A DNA stretch of 36,138 nt from Myxococcales bacterium (GCA_013298625.1 JAAFIF010000095.1:1-36138), one strand, 5' to 3'. Positions 6,355 through 15,263 are shown, counted from the stretch's first letter. Made by a program: numbers and translations. Notes: generated by a model from the sequence alone, not told the origin.

Positions 6355-8283
6355 TCAGCGACAGGGGAGGGATTCACGCGCGCAACGGAGGGCGCGCTGC
6401 GCTTCGTAGAGGGACGGCGGGTCGAGCGCGACGCCCTCGGCTTCGACCGTGTCGCGAGGAGGGTCTCCCTGCTGGGCGAGCGCGGCCCAGCCGCTGTTCG
6501 AGAAGCTCTGCGGACGCAGGACAGCGCTCGCTCCGGGGGCTGCTGTGGAGCCCAAGAGGTAGCCGTGGCCCCACTGCGCGCTCTCGACGGCGACGGTGCG
6601 GACGGTGCTGTGGTTCGCGAGGACGCGGGTGTTCCAGAAGACGTGTTGAGTGCCGGTGAAGCCGGCGCCGGTGCTGGTGGTCCCGCGGTTGACGCACTGG
6701 AGCCACGCGCGGTCGAGCGCGATGCTGTCGTAGAGGTTCGCGTGCGCGAGAAAGCGATGCGCGTCGTCCGAGAGGCGCGAGTCGCGGATGGTGTTGCGGA
6801 GAAAGACCGTTCCGCTCGCGGCGTAGTTCAAGATCAACCCGTGGCGAGCGCGGCGCGTCTCGCTGTCGCGGATCATCACGTCCGAGCCGAGCACCTCGAA
6901 CAAGTATCCGTTGCCTCCGCCCCCGCGATACTGCGGAAACCCCAGCGAGCTGCGCGTCACCGTCACCCGCGCCGAGTTGGTCGCGAACACGATCCCCTTG
7001 GACAACAGGTGCACCTCCTGCCCGTTGCGCGCGGGTCGAAAGCTCGAGACGTCGCACACCCACGCGTCGTGCACGCGGTTGAACTCGATCGCGCGCGAGG
7101 CGTGCACTTGATACGGCGTCGTCCCCGATGGCGAGTCGTAGCTGTTGTCGTCGTCCGGCTCGCGCACGGGAGAAGTCCCGTTGAGCGTCATCCCGATGGC
7201 CAGCGACTCGACGCCGACCTCTTCGGTAAACGTGCTCACGCGGTACACCCGCGCGCGATCACGGGTCGTCAGCGGGTACATCGTCGGCGCGTCGATGCCG
7301 AGCGCCCCGCCCGCGAAGCTCGTCACGCGACGCAGATACACGATCCCCTGAAAGCCCGTGGCGGGCCAAAAGGCAGGGTCCGTCATCTGGTGATCCGCGC
7401 GAAATTCAGCGGTATTCTCCTGGCGAATCGCGATCCAGTCGCCCGCGCGCAGCGTCGCGCCCGCGGCGATCGACAGCGCGCGCGTCGGCGTCGGAGCGTT
7501 CGCTGTCAGCGCCCAGGTCGTCGTGCTCGCCGCGTCGTAGATCGAACCCGTTCCGCCGATGGCGAGCATCGCACGGCCGCGCGCGTCGACCGGGTCGTCG
7601 AGCCACAAGCGAGTGCTCGGCCCCTCGCCGCGCAGCGCCACGTTGCTGCACGAGAGCGAGAGCGCAGGGCTCGTCGCTGGAGACGCCTGCGCAAAGGTGA
7701 GGCGATACGTCCCCGCGGGGATGAGCACCGCGCCGCCGCCCATCGCGCACGCGCGGTCGATCGCGCTCTGAATGCCCGCGGTCGCGTCCGTTGTCCCGTT
7801 GCCGAGGGCGCGATCCACCGTGACCACCACGGGCCGCGCTCCGCATGGGGGCGGCTCGATTCCCTGGTGATATCCGCTGTACGCGAAGTCCGGCAGGATG
7901 CGCCCCATCGCGTCGGGCCTGCCGCCGGCGTGCGCAGGCCGCCAATCGACGGCGAAGAACGCGCTGCGCCTGCCAGCGTCCCCGCCCCGCGCGTCGGTCA
8001 CTTGCACATCGATCGCGCGATCCGCAGCTGCGTCCGTGAGAGCGTCCGCAAGGGCGTCCGGAGCCGATGCGTCCATCGCGCTGTCGTCCATCGACAGCAC
8101 GTCCGGCACCGGCGCGGACGTGTCGAGCGTGGCGTCGAGCGCGCTCGCCACATCGACAGCGACGACGGCGCTCTCGGATGGCGCCGACGTGTCCGCGGCA
8201 TCTGACTCCGCGGGCGCGCTGGCGCACCCTCCGAGCAGCGCGAGCGCGACGAGCGAAGCAGAGCGTGCAGCGACGGTGTTCAC
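6355..8283 (-). CDS. Parallel beta-helix (pectate-lyase-like) lipoprotein
   Basis: A 642-residue exported protein. From the GTG at 8283 it begins with a compact lipoprotein signal peptide ending LALLGGC (Cys20), then an Ala/Asp/Ser-rich linker to about residue 120. The body starts with NGTTDATAGIQSAIDRACAMGGGAVLIPAGTYRL, the classic opening of pectate-lyase-3/glycoside hydrolase 28-type beta-helices (D-x-T-x-x-I-Q-x-A-I and P-x-G-x-Y). Short beta turns follow (VALRGEG, VTVTRSSL, VMIRDSETRRARHG, TVFLRNTIRDS). Substrate and catalytic residues cannot be assigned; a polysaccharide-binding or -degrading surface protein is likely. GTG 8283 is preferred because the hexamer GATACT lies 7 nt upstream (TGCGATACT, extended -10) and the signal peptide is ideal. 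An ATG at 8334 overlapping the hemerythrin stop codon (TGATG) would add 17 residues. Confidence 0.8.
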   Translation of the reverse strand: MNTVAARSASLVALALLGGCASAPAESDAADTSAPSESAVVAVDVASALDATLDTSAPVPDVLSMDDSAMDASAPDALADALTDAAADRAIDVQVTDARGGDAGRRSAFFAVDWRPAHAGGRPDAMGRILPDFAYSGYHQGIEPPPCGARPVVVTVDRALGNGTTDATAGIQSAIDRACAMGGGAVLIPAGTYRLTFAQASPATSPALSLSCSNVALRGEGPSTRLWLDDPVDARGRAMLAIGGTGSIYDAASTTTWALTANAPTPTRALSIAAGATLRAGDWIAIRQENTAEFRADHQMTDPAFWPATGFQGIVYLRRVTSFAGGALGIDAPTMYPLTTRDRARVYRVSTFTEEVGVESLAIGMTLNGTSPVREPDDDNSYDSPSGTTPYQVHASRAIEFNRVHDAWVCDVSSFRPARNGQEVHLLSKGIVFATNSARVTVTRSSLGFPQYRGGGGNGYLFEVLGSDVMIRDSETRRARHGLILNYAASGTVFLRNTIRDSRLSDDAHRFLAHANLYDSIALDRAWLQCVNRGTTSTGAGFTGTQHVFWNTRVLANHSTVRTVAVESAQWGHGYLLGSTAAPGASAVLRPQSFSNSGWAALAQQGDPPRDTVEAEGVALDPPSLYEAQRALRCARESLPCR

Positions 8284-8290
8284 GGCCGTG

Positions 8291-8296
8291 AGTATC
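8291..8296 (-). promoter_or_regulatory. Extended -10-like element for beta-helix lipoprotein
   Basis: The reverse strand reads TGCGATACT, with GATACT ending 7 nt before the GTG at 8283. This would place the transcription start at or next to the start codon. Confidence 0.4.
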
Positions 8297-8333
8297 GCAG
8301 ATCGCGCGCGAGGGAGACGGCCGCGACGCTCCA

Positions 8334-8894
8334 TCAACGCGCAGCGCACCGCGCAGAGAGCGCTTCGCCCAGCGCTTCGAGCGCCTCGATCTCAGCCAGC
8401 GAGTGCGCCGCGCGAGCGCGTTCGGCGAGGGCGTCGAACGTCTCGTCGCTGAGCGCCCGGGCGGCCAGCGGGTAGAGCATCTGGTTCTCTTTGGCGATGT
8501 GGCTCGCGAGCAGGCGCGTGAAGTCCGCGGACGCCTCCACGAGCGAGGCTAGCTCTTCGGGAGACAGAGGCCCTGCCCCGTCGGAGAGCGCAGAGAGCTT
8601 CGCGACCGACGCGCGCCCGTCTTCGTGCTCGTGGTTCATGCACGCGACCGGGCCAGACGCGCGAGAGAACCCCGCGTCGAACATCGCTTCGAACAAGAGC
8701 GCCTCTTCTTTGTGATGGTGCGCGCCGTCGAGAAACTCGCGAAAGAACCGCGAGAAATCCCGCAGCGTCCCGCGCGGGTCTTCGTCGATCGGCGCGAGAA
8801 ATCGCGCGTAGTCGTAGAGGGCCGCGAGCGCGTCGAGGATGCGCTCGTGCTCGTCGACGAGCGTGCCGAGAAACCGATGCATGCCCCCGATCAT
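8334..8894 (-). CDS. Hemerythrin-like (HHE cation-binding) protein
   Basis: About 186 residues forming a predicted four-helix bundle that binds a di-iron centre and could sense or carry O2/NO. Candidate ligands are spaced as in HHE domains: DEHERI (His16), HHHKEE (His59-61, Glu63-64), NHEHED (His88, His90) and HIAKEN (His132, Glu136). The cytoplasmic location is inferred from the lack of a signal sequence. The start is ATG 8894 (MIGGMHRF) or ATG 8882; an ORF runs further to 8987 but that part is non-conserved in appearance and overlaps the promoter and start of the divergent gene. Its stop codon overlaps a possible ATG of the downstream beta-helix lipoprotein, so the two may be coupled, though no functional link is evident. 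The family call is good; the role is unknown. Confidence 0.82.
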   Translation of the reverse strand: MIGGMHRFLGTLVDEHERILDALAALYDYARFLAPIDEDPRGTLRDFSRFFREFLDGAHHHKEEALLFEAMFDAGFSRASGPVACMNHEHEDGRASVAKLSALSDGAGPLSPEELASLVEASADFTRLLASHIAKENQMLYPLAARALSDETFDALAERARAAHSLAEIEALEALGEALSARCAAR

Positions 8895-8951
8895 CGCGCG
8901 ATTCGCGGGCGAGCGAGCCGGCGTTCGTGCGGCGTATGTGAATGACGGTGG

Positions 8952-8957
8952 TAGGCT
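8952..8957 (+). promoter_or_regulatory. -10-like element, paralog A
   Basis: TAGGCT ends 9 nt before the GTG at 8967. The flank resembles that of the paralog at 11372-11377 (TAGCCT, same 9 nt spacing), so the element was probably duplicated with the gene. Confidence 0.45.
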
Positions 8958-8966
8958 CTTCGCAGC

Positions 8967-10172
8967 GTGAGCGTTGGGCGATCTCACTCGATGACCACCG
9001 ACGGCGCGGTGCTTCGCACGCGAACGCGCCTCGTGACGCTGCTCACCGCGCTGGTCCCGCTCTCGTTGATCGCGGCGTTTGCGACGATCGGCACATCAGC
9101 ATGGCGACTCGTCGCGACGATCGCGCTGCTCGCGGCCTCGCGCGAGTGCTGGTCGCGCGCGCGCGACGAGAAGAAGGGACGCCCGTTCGCGCGCGGTGCG
9201 CGGATCGACAGCGACCGCGCGCTGCTCATTGGCGAACGAGCGCGCGTCGCGCGGAGCGACGTCCAGCACGCGAGCTCGTCGCCGGGCGCTCGTCTTTGCG
9301 TCGAGACGAACAGCGGCGTCGAATACAAGATCGAGGTCGCCTCGGGAGAAGAAGCCCGTTGGCTCGACGCGCTCGGAGCGCGCGGCCTGCGCAAGCCGCA
9401 TCACGTGCGATTCGACAGCGCGCTCAGCCAGCTCGCGCTCTGGACGCTCGGAGCGCCGGCGATCGTCATCGCGTGCGTGTGGGTGACGCGAGAGGTCTTC
9501 TTCCCGCGCGGCGCAGAGATCGGCGAGGCGATTCCCGGCATGGTGTTGAGCATGACGCTCGGGCTGGCGGCGTCGGTGTTCGTGAGCGTGCGCTGCATGG
9601 GCCGCGAGCTGCGCGTCGGCTCGGACGGGATGCTCGTTCGCGATGGGTTGCGCTCGCGCTTCGTCTCCTACGCGCAGCTACGGGAGGTGACGCTCGACGA
9701 ACGAAGCGCGCTCGATCTCTCGTTGGTCGACGGCACGACGCAGACCGTCTCGCTCGCGGGCGGAGCAGCCCCGCTCGTCTTGTTCGAGCGCATCGTCGAA
9801 GCGCGGGCGCGCGCGCAACAGCCGAGCGCCGCGGTCGCGCCGCAGCTTCTCGCTCGACGGGGTCGAAGCCTCCACGAATGGCGGGCCGCGCTCGGGAAGC
9901 TGCTCTCGACGGACGGCAGCTACCGCGCTGCGAGCGTCGACGAAGACGACTTCGCGCGGGTGCTCTGCGACGAGACAGCGCCGATCGAGCATCGCGTCGC
10001 GGCGGCGCTCGCGCTGGGCTCGACCGAGGCGACGAGGCACCGAGTCCGCGCGGTGGCCGCGGCGCTCATCGACGAGCCGGTTCGCGTCGCCATCGCGTCC
10101 GCCGCGAGCGGATCGCTCGACGAAGCGCGCTACCAGCGGGCGGTCGAGCGACGCACGCGTGCGACGGCGTGA
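8967..10172 (+). CDS. Membrane protein, bacterial PH-like domains (paralog A)
   Basis: A 401-residue protein of unknown function, clearly homologous to the product of 11387-12640. Order: short N-terminus, two hydrophobic helices (about 24-41 and 46-58), a beta-rich segment (about 70-130), two more helices (about 152-178 and 188-210), and a second beta-rich segment starting GRELRVGSDGMLVRDGLRSR. The beta segments look like bacterial pleckstrin-homology (bPH/DUF304-type) folds, though this is inferred from pattern only. The C-terminal third holds a motif shared with the paralog, LxxRGRSxxEWRxxLxxLLSxDGxYR, then TAPIExRxAAALALGSxE, a helical HEAT-like element. GTG 8967 is chosen because the paralog starts at the equivalent GTG after an equivalent upstream sequence. 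It diverges from the hemerythrin gene. Confidence 0.8.
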   Translation: MSVGRSHSMTTDGAVLRTRTRLVTLLTALVPLSLIAAFATIGTSAWRLVATIALLAASRECWSRARDEKKGRPFARGARIDSDRALLIGERARVARSDVQHASSSPGARLCVETNSGVEYKIEVASGEEARWLDALGARGLRKPHHVRFDSALSQLALWTLGAPAIVIACVWVTREVFFPRGAEIGEAIPGMVLSMTLGLAASVFVSVRCMGRELRVGSDGMLVRDGLRSRFVSYAQLREVTLDERSALDLSLVDGTTQTVSLAGGAAPLVLFERIVEARARAQQPSAAVAPQLLARRGRSLHEWRAALGKLLSTDGSYRAASVDEDDFARVLCDETAPIEHRVAAALALGSTEATRHRVRAVAAALIDEPVRVAIASAASGSLDEARYQRAVERRTRATA

Positions 10173-10279
10173 CGCGCGCGCGACGCTCCGCGCGGGACGC
10201 AGCCAGGGCCGACGCGACGATTCGCTGAGAATTTGCGCCGTTCTGCGCAGGCACGACCGTTGCGAAGGGCGCTGGTGAA

Positions 10280-10299
10280 GCGAGGCGAACGCGCCTCGC
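10280..10299 (+). promoter_or_regulatory. Perfect 8-bp hairpin in the leader of the RCC1 lipoprotein
   Basis: GCGAGGCG-AACG-CGCCTCGC: an 8 bp perfect stem with a tetraloop, ending 9 nt before the Shine-Dalgarno AGGAG (10309-10313) of the gene at 10322. It could be an mRNA leader hairpin, a terminator for the gene ending at 10172 (no T tract), or a protein-binding site. Confidence 0.4.
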
Positions 10300-10321
10300 G
10301 CATCACTCAGGAGCGGCACGG

Positions 10322-11350
10322 ATGACTTCTCGATTCTCGCGGTGGTTGGTGGCTGGGATTGCGCTCGCGGCGCTGAGCAGCGCATGCGCGAACGGGCACC
10401 GGTTGAGCGGCGTCGTGAGACTCGCCGAGGCGAGCTCAGCGCGCTGCTACATCGACGGCGCCGGACAGTTGTCTTGCCTCGGCGGAGGCATCACGCTGCC
10501 GGACGCGACGCAGACGCCCACGAACGCAGGTCCGCGGCCGATCACAGGGATGACCGGGATGGTCCGCGTCGCGATGAGCCGCGACACGGTCTGCGGCCTG
10601 CGCAACGACGGCAAAGTGCTCTGCTTCGGGGCAGAGGTCTCGCGTTGGACGCTCGGCGATCGCGCCACCCTCCGGGCTGGGATCATCGAGGTCGACCCCG
10701 GCGCGGGCGCGACGGACATCGCGGTCGGCGATGGGATGGCGTGCGCGGTGATCAGCGGCGGACAAGTGTCGTGCTGGGGCGTCTCGACCAACGCAGCAGC
10801 GTTTGGAAGGCCAATGGGCGCGCCGACGACCGGCGTCGAGACGGTCTCTGGCTTGAGCAGCGTGACGCAGGTCGCGTTCGGCAGCGGCTTCGCGTGCGCG
10901 CGAATCGTAGACGGGACGGTCTCGTGCTGGGGCTCGAACTTCGGCGGAGCGCTCGGAGATGGAACGATGAACGACGCCCATCTGCCCGTGCAGGCGCAGG
11001 GCCTTCGATCGGTCGTGTCGATCGTCGCGGGCTCGCGTCACGTCTGCGCGCAGCGCGAAGACCGCTCGGTGTGGTGCTGGGGAGGCAACGACGAGCAGCA
11101 GCTCGGCAGCCCTGGGGCAGCACGGAGCACGCCCGCGGCGTCCGAGGCGATGGCAGGCGCGGCGGAGGTGTTCACGTCGTACAACGCGACGTGCTGGCGC
11201 ACCGCCGACGGAGCGCTGCGACACACGGACCCCACGTATCAACCGGGGCAGTTCGGAGCGCCGACCACAGCGCGTCGACTGCTCAGCTGCGGGTTGATCT
11301 CGTGGATGCCCTGCGTCGAGCTCAACTCCGGTGACGTGGTCTGCTACTGA
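10322..11350 (+). CDS. RCC1-repeat beta-propeller lipoprotein
   Basis: A 342-residue exported protein. The signal peptide ends LAALSSAC (Cys22), giving a lipoprotein. The rest is built from RCC1-type blades with the signature C-x(2-3)-x-x-DGxVxCWG: RCYIDGAGQLSCLG, VCGLRNDGKVLCFG, ACAVISGGQVSCWG, ACARIVDGTVSCWG and VCAQREDRSVWCWGGN, plus a degenerate last copy. Two cysteines per blade suggest disulfides formed outside the cytoplasm. Such propellers are common surface proteins in myxobacteria and usually bind proteins; the partner is unknown. AGGAG lies 8 nt upstream of ATG 10322, unlike the neighbouring genes, which lack a Shine-Dalgarno. It is flanked on both sides by the paralogous membrane proteins, all three in the same direction. 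Confidence 0.87.
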   Translation: MTSRFSRWLVAGIALAALSSACANGHRLSGVVRLAEASSARCYIDGAGQLSCLGGGITLPDATQTPTNAGPRPITGMTGMVRVAMSRDTVCGLRNDGKVLCFGAEVSRWTLGDRATLRAGIIEVDPGAGATDIAVGDGMACAVISGGQVSCWGVSTNAAAFGRPMGAPTTGVETVSGLSSVTQVAFGSGFACARIVDGTVSCWGSNFGGALGDGTMNDAHLPVQAQGLRSVVSIVAGSRHVCAQREDRSVWCWGGNDEQQLGSPGAARSTPAASEAMAGAAEVFTSYNATCWRTADGALRHTDPTYQPGQFGAPTTARRLLSCGLISWMPCVELNSGDVVCY

Positions 11351-11371
11351 AGCGCGCACACTCGACGGTGA

Positions 11372-11377
11372 TAGCCT
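11372..11377 (+). promoter_or_regulatory. -10-like element, paralog B
   Basis: TAGCCT ends 9 nt before the GTG at 11387 and overlaps the short 36 bp gap after the RCC1 gene. The surrounding ~28 bp match the region before paralog A with few differences. Confidence 0.45.
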
Positions 11378-11386
11378 CTTCGTCGC

Positions 11387-12640
11387 GTGACCTCTGAGCA
11401 ACCTCCCACCCTGAGCACCGACGGCGCCGTGCTTCGCACGCGAACGCGGCTCGTGACGCTGCTGACCGCGCTGGTTCCGCTCTCGTTCGTCGCGGCGTGC
11501 CCGACGTCGATGACCTTGTTTCGGCTGCTCAGAAACGCGGGCTGGGCCGATCCGGCGCCGGTCTTCGTCGGGATGCTCGCGTTCGGCGCGCCGCTCGCGC
11601 TGTGGATCGCTGCGGCCATCGAGAAGAGCGGCCGGCGCTTCACGCGCGGGGCGCGCATCGAGGCCGACAAGACGCTCGTGCTCGGCGACGCGCGCGCGCG
11701 GATCGCGCTGCGCGACCTCGTCAGCGGCATGAGCGACGGCCGAGACAGCGTCGTGATCGACGCGCGGGACGGCGTCCGGTACACGATCGCCGTCGGCGCG
11801 CTCCGCGGCGCGCGCTGGCTCGAAGCGCTCGGCGTCGGCGCGGCGCACAAGCCGTTTCGCGCGCGATTTCAAAGGATCTTCAACCAGCTCTTGTTCTGGA
11901 TGATGGGCGCGCCGTCGCTGATCGGGCTGTCGATCTGGGTCGCGCACACGGTGCTCTTCGTCGAGCAATGGCGGCAAGGTTACGGCGTGCAGATCGGCCT
12001 CGGCGGGCTCGCGTTCGGGCTGCTCGTCTCGCTGTGGACCAGCCTCTTCGTGATGGGGACGTCGATCACCGTCGGCGCCGACGGCCTCGTGGTCCGCGAC
12101 GGCGTGCGGCGTCGGTTCATCGCGTACGCCGACCTCGCGTACGTCGGCGTGGGCCCGACCAACACCCTCGACGTCACGTATCGAGACGGGCGGCGCGAGC
12201 ACATCTGGGTCGACGGCGACGTCGGCACCAAACCCGAAGCGCTGCACGACCGCGTCCGACAAGCGTGGGACCTCTCGCGCGGCGCGCGCGCGACGGTCCC
12301 CGCGCAGCTGCTCTCGCGGGGCGGCCGAAGCATCTCCGAGTGGCGAGAGACCCTCGCGCGATTGCTCTCGTCCGACGGCGGGTATCGCAGCGTGTCCGTG
12401 GACGCCGAGGCGCTCGCGCAGGTGCTGCGCGACGCAACCGCGCCGATCGAGCAGCGCATCGCCGCGGCGCTGGCGTTGGGATCGAGCGAGACCACCCGCG
12501 AGCAGGTGCGCGTCGCAGCGGCCACGATCGTCAACGAGCCCGTGCGGGTCGCGATCGAGTCCGCCGCGGACGGCTCGCTCGACGACGAGCGCTACGAGCA
12601 AGCGGTCGAGAGCGCGCGGGTGCGCGTGGCCGTGAGCTGA
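11387..12640 (+). CDS. Membrane protein, bacterial PH-like domains (paralog B)
   Basis: A 417-residue homolog of the protein at 8967-10172. The first membrane segment is nearly identical (RTRTRLVTLLTALVPLS in both). The layout is the same: an N-terminal helix pair, a beta-rich domain, a central helix pair (about 170-215), a second beta-rich segment beginning GTSITVGADGLVVRDGVRRR and a helical C-terminus with TAPIEQRIAAALALGSSE. Function is unknown; bPH-like folds at the membrane are an inference. The proteins differ most in the loops between helices 1 and 2 and around residues 40-60, so the copies have diverged. The GTG start has the -10-like TAGCCT 9 nt before it and no Shine-Dalgarno. The gene converges on the DUF3160 gene with 13 bp between. 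Confidence 0.8.
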   Translation: MTSEQPPTLSTDGAVLRTRTRLVTLLTALVPLSFVAACPTSMTLFRLLRNAGWADPAPVFVGMLAFGAPLALWIAAAIEKSGRRFTRGARIEADKTLVLGDARARIALRDLVSGMSDGRDSVVIDARDGVRYTIAVGALRGARWLEALGVGAAHKPFRARFQRIFNQLLFWMMGAPSLIGLSIWVAHTVLFVEQWRQGYGVQIGLGGLAFGLLVSLWTSLFVMGTSITVGADGLVVRDGVRRRFIAYADLAYVGVGPTNTLDVTYRDGRREHIWVDGDVGTKPEALHDRVRQAWDLSRGARATVPAQLLSRGGRSISEWRETLARLLSSDGGYRSVSVDAEALAQVLRDATAPIEQRIAAALALGSSETTREQVRVAAATIVNEPVRVAIESAADGSLDDERYEQAVESARVRVAVS

Positions 12641-12653
12641 GCGCGCGGCGCCA

Positions 12654-15263
12654 TCACTCCTCGATCGCTCCGTACCGCGATCGCGGGATCGACAACACGC
12701 GATCCACCCTGGATTCTCCCTCGCCGATGCGCACGTGCACGCCCTCGGCTCCGCGCAGGGCGGCCCGCGCAAACTCGAGCACCGCGGGCGCCGTAGGGCT
12801 CACCCGCGCCCGCGCGACGTCGGTCATCACCTCGCCGTGGTGGTCGAGCAGCGACGCTTCGACCGAGCCCCGCGAGCCCGACGCGCGCAGCACTCGAAGC
12901 TCGCCGCTCTCGCAGAGCACCACGCGCGTCTCGCCCTCTTCGACGGGGGCGGGCGCTGTGTAGGACGCTCGCCACGGCGCGGTTCCACCAGGGATTTCTC
13001 TGGCGGTCTCGTCGGTGAGCCGCTCGTTCGCGATGGGCTCGCTGCGCTCGTAGCCGCGCGCGATCGGGCCGACCATCACCCGCGCAGGCCCGTTGGTGTC
13101 GACCACGAACACCCCCAGCATCGGCGTGCGCGCGCCGAGGTATCGCACGCGCCCGGCGTTGGTCAGCGTGAAGTAGTCCGCGATGAAATCCGCCGCGCGC
13201 TCGGCGCCGATCTCTCGATCTGCGAACAGGTCGAAATACCACCCTGTCCACTTGGGCGGCTGCCCCGACATGGCCAGCGCGCCGCCCTGCGGAGTGAACT
13301 CGGCCACCATCGAGAGCCACCGCCGCTGCGCCTCGGTGAGCGCCGCGCCCGTGCGCTCTCGAAGCGAGATCGCGCGCAACGTCTCGAGCACGCGGTCGAC
13401 GCGGTCGAAGTACCTGCGACTCGCGGGGTCGATCTCTCTCGCCGCGCGGACGAAGCCCTGCAGCGCCTCCCACGTCTCGACCGCGGGCTCGACGTAGCCG
13501 TCGGGAATCTCGCAGCCGTACGAGTCGTACCCCTGCCCCGCCATCAGCACGTAGTTGTGCCGAATCTGCCCGTACGCCACCAGCGCCGCGTCGAGCCTGT
13601 AGTCACCATACGCTTCCGTACGGGCAAACGAAGGCCACACTCCGTCCCGCGGCGCGGCGAGGGTCAGCGTCGCGCCGAGCCATCGCGCGTACAGGTCCTG
13701 TTGCCCGTGCGCAGAGGCGGCCAACGCGGCCGCTCCTCGGTCGAGCTGCGCGCGCAGCGTCGAGAAGCGCTGCAGCGCCGTCGCGTTGTGCGCCGCGGCC
13801 CGCTCGCGATGGCCGAGCAGATAGCCGACGTCCGCGCCCGAGACGTCGTAGCGCTCGGGCACCGCGTCGTGCACGAGGCCGTTCAGCGGCGCGGTGTCGG
13901 GGACGATCCTCGGCCCGAACATCGTCGCGATCACCGGCAGCTCCCCAGCGCCGTCGGGCATGAAGTGCACGCGCGCCGTCCGTCGATACCCTTGCCCAAT
14001 GGCAGCGACGAGCCTGGGGTGTCCGCTCGCGTCGCGCATCGACGCGCGCTCGGCGAGCTGCGCGAGCGCGGGCAGCGAGAGGTCTTCGCGCGGGCCTCCG
14101 AAGGCCGAGTACACGCGCTCGAACTCGGCGAGCCGCGCGCTCAGCCCCGCGCGCTCGACGAGCCTCGCGAGCGCCACGGCCGCCATCGCCTCGCGAGGGG
14201 TCTCGCGGCGATCGAGCTCGGGCGCAGAGCTGCGAGAGCCCCGCGAGACCACGTTGAACTCGACCCGCGACAGCCACTGCATCGCGCGAAAGTAGCCCTC
14301 GAGCGTTCCTCCCCCGATCGCGTCGACCGTCTCTGTGTAGTGCCCGCGCGGCGCGAGCTGACTGAAGTCCACCATGCGCTCGCGACCGAAGAGCGAGACC
14401 CGCGCGAGCCCCGCGGCGCGGCCGTCGAGCAGCGAATCGACCGCAGATTCTTGTGCGAAGAGCGACCGCGGCTCGGCTTCGCCCTCCTGCGCGAGAAGCC
14501 GCGCGGCCACGGTGAGGTACACGTCCAGGTCGAGCTGCGTCTCGCGCGCGAGCTGCAGGCGATTGACGCGAAGCTCCGCGCGCAGGCCGTCGAGCAGCAC
14601 GCGCAGCGAGCGATGCAGCCGCTGGTGCTCGACGCGCTTCAAGATCGCGCCGTGCGCGACGAAGATCGCGTGCATGATCGCGTCGACGCCGATGAACACG
14701 GGCAGCTGTTGCCGAAACACCTCGTGCAGCGCGAGCGCGTACGAGTCGTAGCTGAGCCGCTCGAGGCCGACGAAGCCGTTCTGCTGCAAGAGCGCGCGCT
14801 CAGTAGCGCTCAGGTGCACGTGACGATCGACGAGGTCCATGAAGCGCGGAGGCTGCGCGCGGCTCCATGGAGGGCCCGCAGCGGTGGCGCGGCCTGCGGG
14901 CTCGGCGGCGATCGAGCGCTCGTCGCGCGCGATGTGATCGTTGGAGACGAAGCAGCGATCGGCCCCCCGCGGAGCGCGGTCGACGGTGTCGCACATGGGG
15001 TCGGACTCGGGGCACTGGTGCTCGATCACTGGGGCCGCGGTCTGCGAGGTCAGCGCCTCGATGATCACCGCGCTGACACCGCGTCGGCACACTTGCTGAT
15101 CGGTCAACGGACGCGCGGCGACGACCGCGGTCGCGTCCACAACGGGCGCGGGCGCGACGTCTTCGATCACGTGCGGCGCGACACGATCGCTGCGACGCAC
15201 GCGGGGGTGCCCTGCGCAGCCGAGCGAGAGCGAGAGCAACAGCGCAGCGGAGACGGGCTTCAT
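12654..15263 (-). CDS. DUF3160 lipoprotein
   Basis: An 869-residue exported protein. ATG 15263 gives a short lipoprotein signal, LLLSLSLGC (Cys16); an upstream extension in the same frame would destroy this. After a linker of about 100 residues the body matches DUF3160: HLSATERALLQQNGFV, DSYALALHEVFRQQLPVFIGVDAIMHAI, GYFRAMQWLSRVEF, and the most characteristic block DYRLDAALVAYGQIRHNY followed by VLMAGQGYDSYG and GYVEPAVETWEAL. The biochemical role of DUF3160 is not established; it is all-helical and found on the surface of Myxococcota and some archaea. It ends with a beta-rich tail. The sigma-factor gene ends 40 bp upstream on the same strand, so co-transcription is likely. Confidence 0.85.
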   Translation of the reverse strand: MKPVSAALLLSLSLGCAGHPRVRRSDRVAPHVIEDVAPAPVVDATAVVAARPLTDQQVCRRGVSAVIIEALTSQTAAPVIEHQCPESDPMCDTVDRAPRGADRCFVSNDHIARDERSIAAEPAGRATAAGPPWSRAQPPRFMDLVDRHVHLSATERALLQQNGFVGLERLSYDSYALALHEVFRQQLPVFIGVDAIMHAIFVAHGAILKRVEHQRLHRSLRVLLDGLRAELRVNRLQLARETQLDLDVYLTVAARLLAQEGEAEPRSLFAQESAVDSLLDGRAAGLARVSLFGRERMVDFSQLAPRGHYTETVDAIGGGTLEGYFRAMQWLSRVEFNVVSRGSRSSAPELDRRETPREAMAAVALARLVERAGLSARLAEFERVYSAFGGPREDLSLPALAQLAERASMRDASGHPRLVAAIGQGYRRTARVHFMPDGAGELPVIATMFGPRIVPDTAPLNGLVHDAVPERYDVSGADVGYLLGHRERAAAHNATALQRFSTLRAQLDRGAAALAASAHGQQDLYARWLGATLTLAAPRDGVWPSFARTEAYGDYRLDAALVAYGQIRHNYVLMAGQGYDSYGCEIPDGYVEPAVETWEALQGFVRAAREIDPASRRYFDRVDRVLETLRAISLRERTGAALTEAQRRWLSMVAEFTPQGGALAMSGQPPKWTGWYFDLFADREIGAERAADFIADYFTLTNAGRVRYLGARTPMLGVFVVDTNGPARVMVGPIARGYERSEPIANERLTDETAREIPGGTAPWRASYTAPAPVEEGETRVVLCESGELRVLRASGSRGSVEASLLDHHGEVMTDVARARVSPTAPAVLEFARAALRGAEGVHVRIGEGESRVDRVLSIPRSRYGAIEE

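Noticed and set aside
4410..6659. 749-codon plus-strand ORF opposite the cyclase
   Set aside because: Composition is typical of a shadow frame (long runs of R, A, V, H, E) and the opposite strand encodes a clear oxidosqualene cyclase.
10205..10216. GAGAATTTGC, also seen near 6280
   Set aside because: Similar strings (GAATTTGC) also occur inside coding sequence near 16168, and orientation relative to genes is inconsistent.
10436..12772. 778-codon minus-strand ORF opposite the RCC1 and paralog B genes
   Set aside because: It overlaps two genes supported by repeats and homology to each other, and has no motif of its own.
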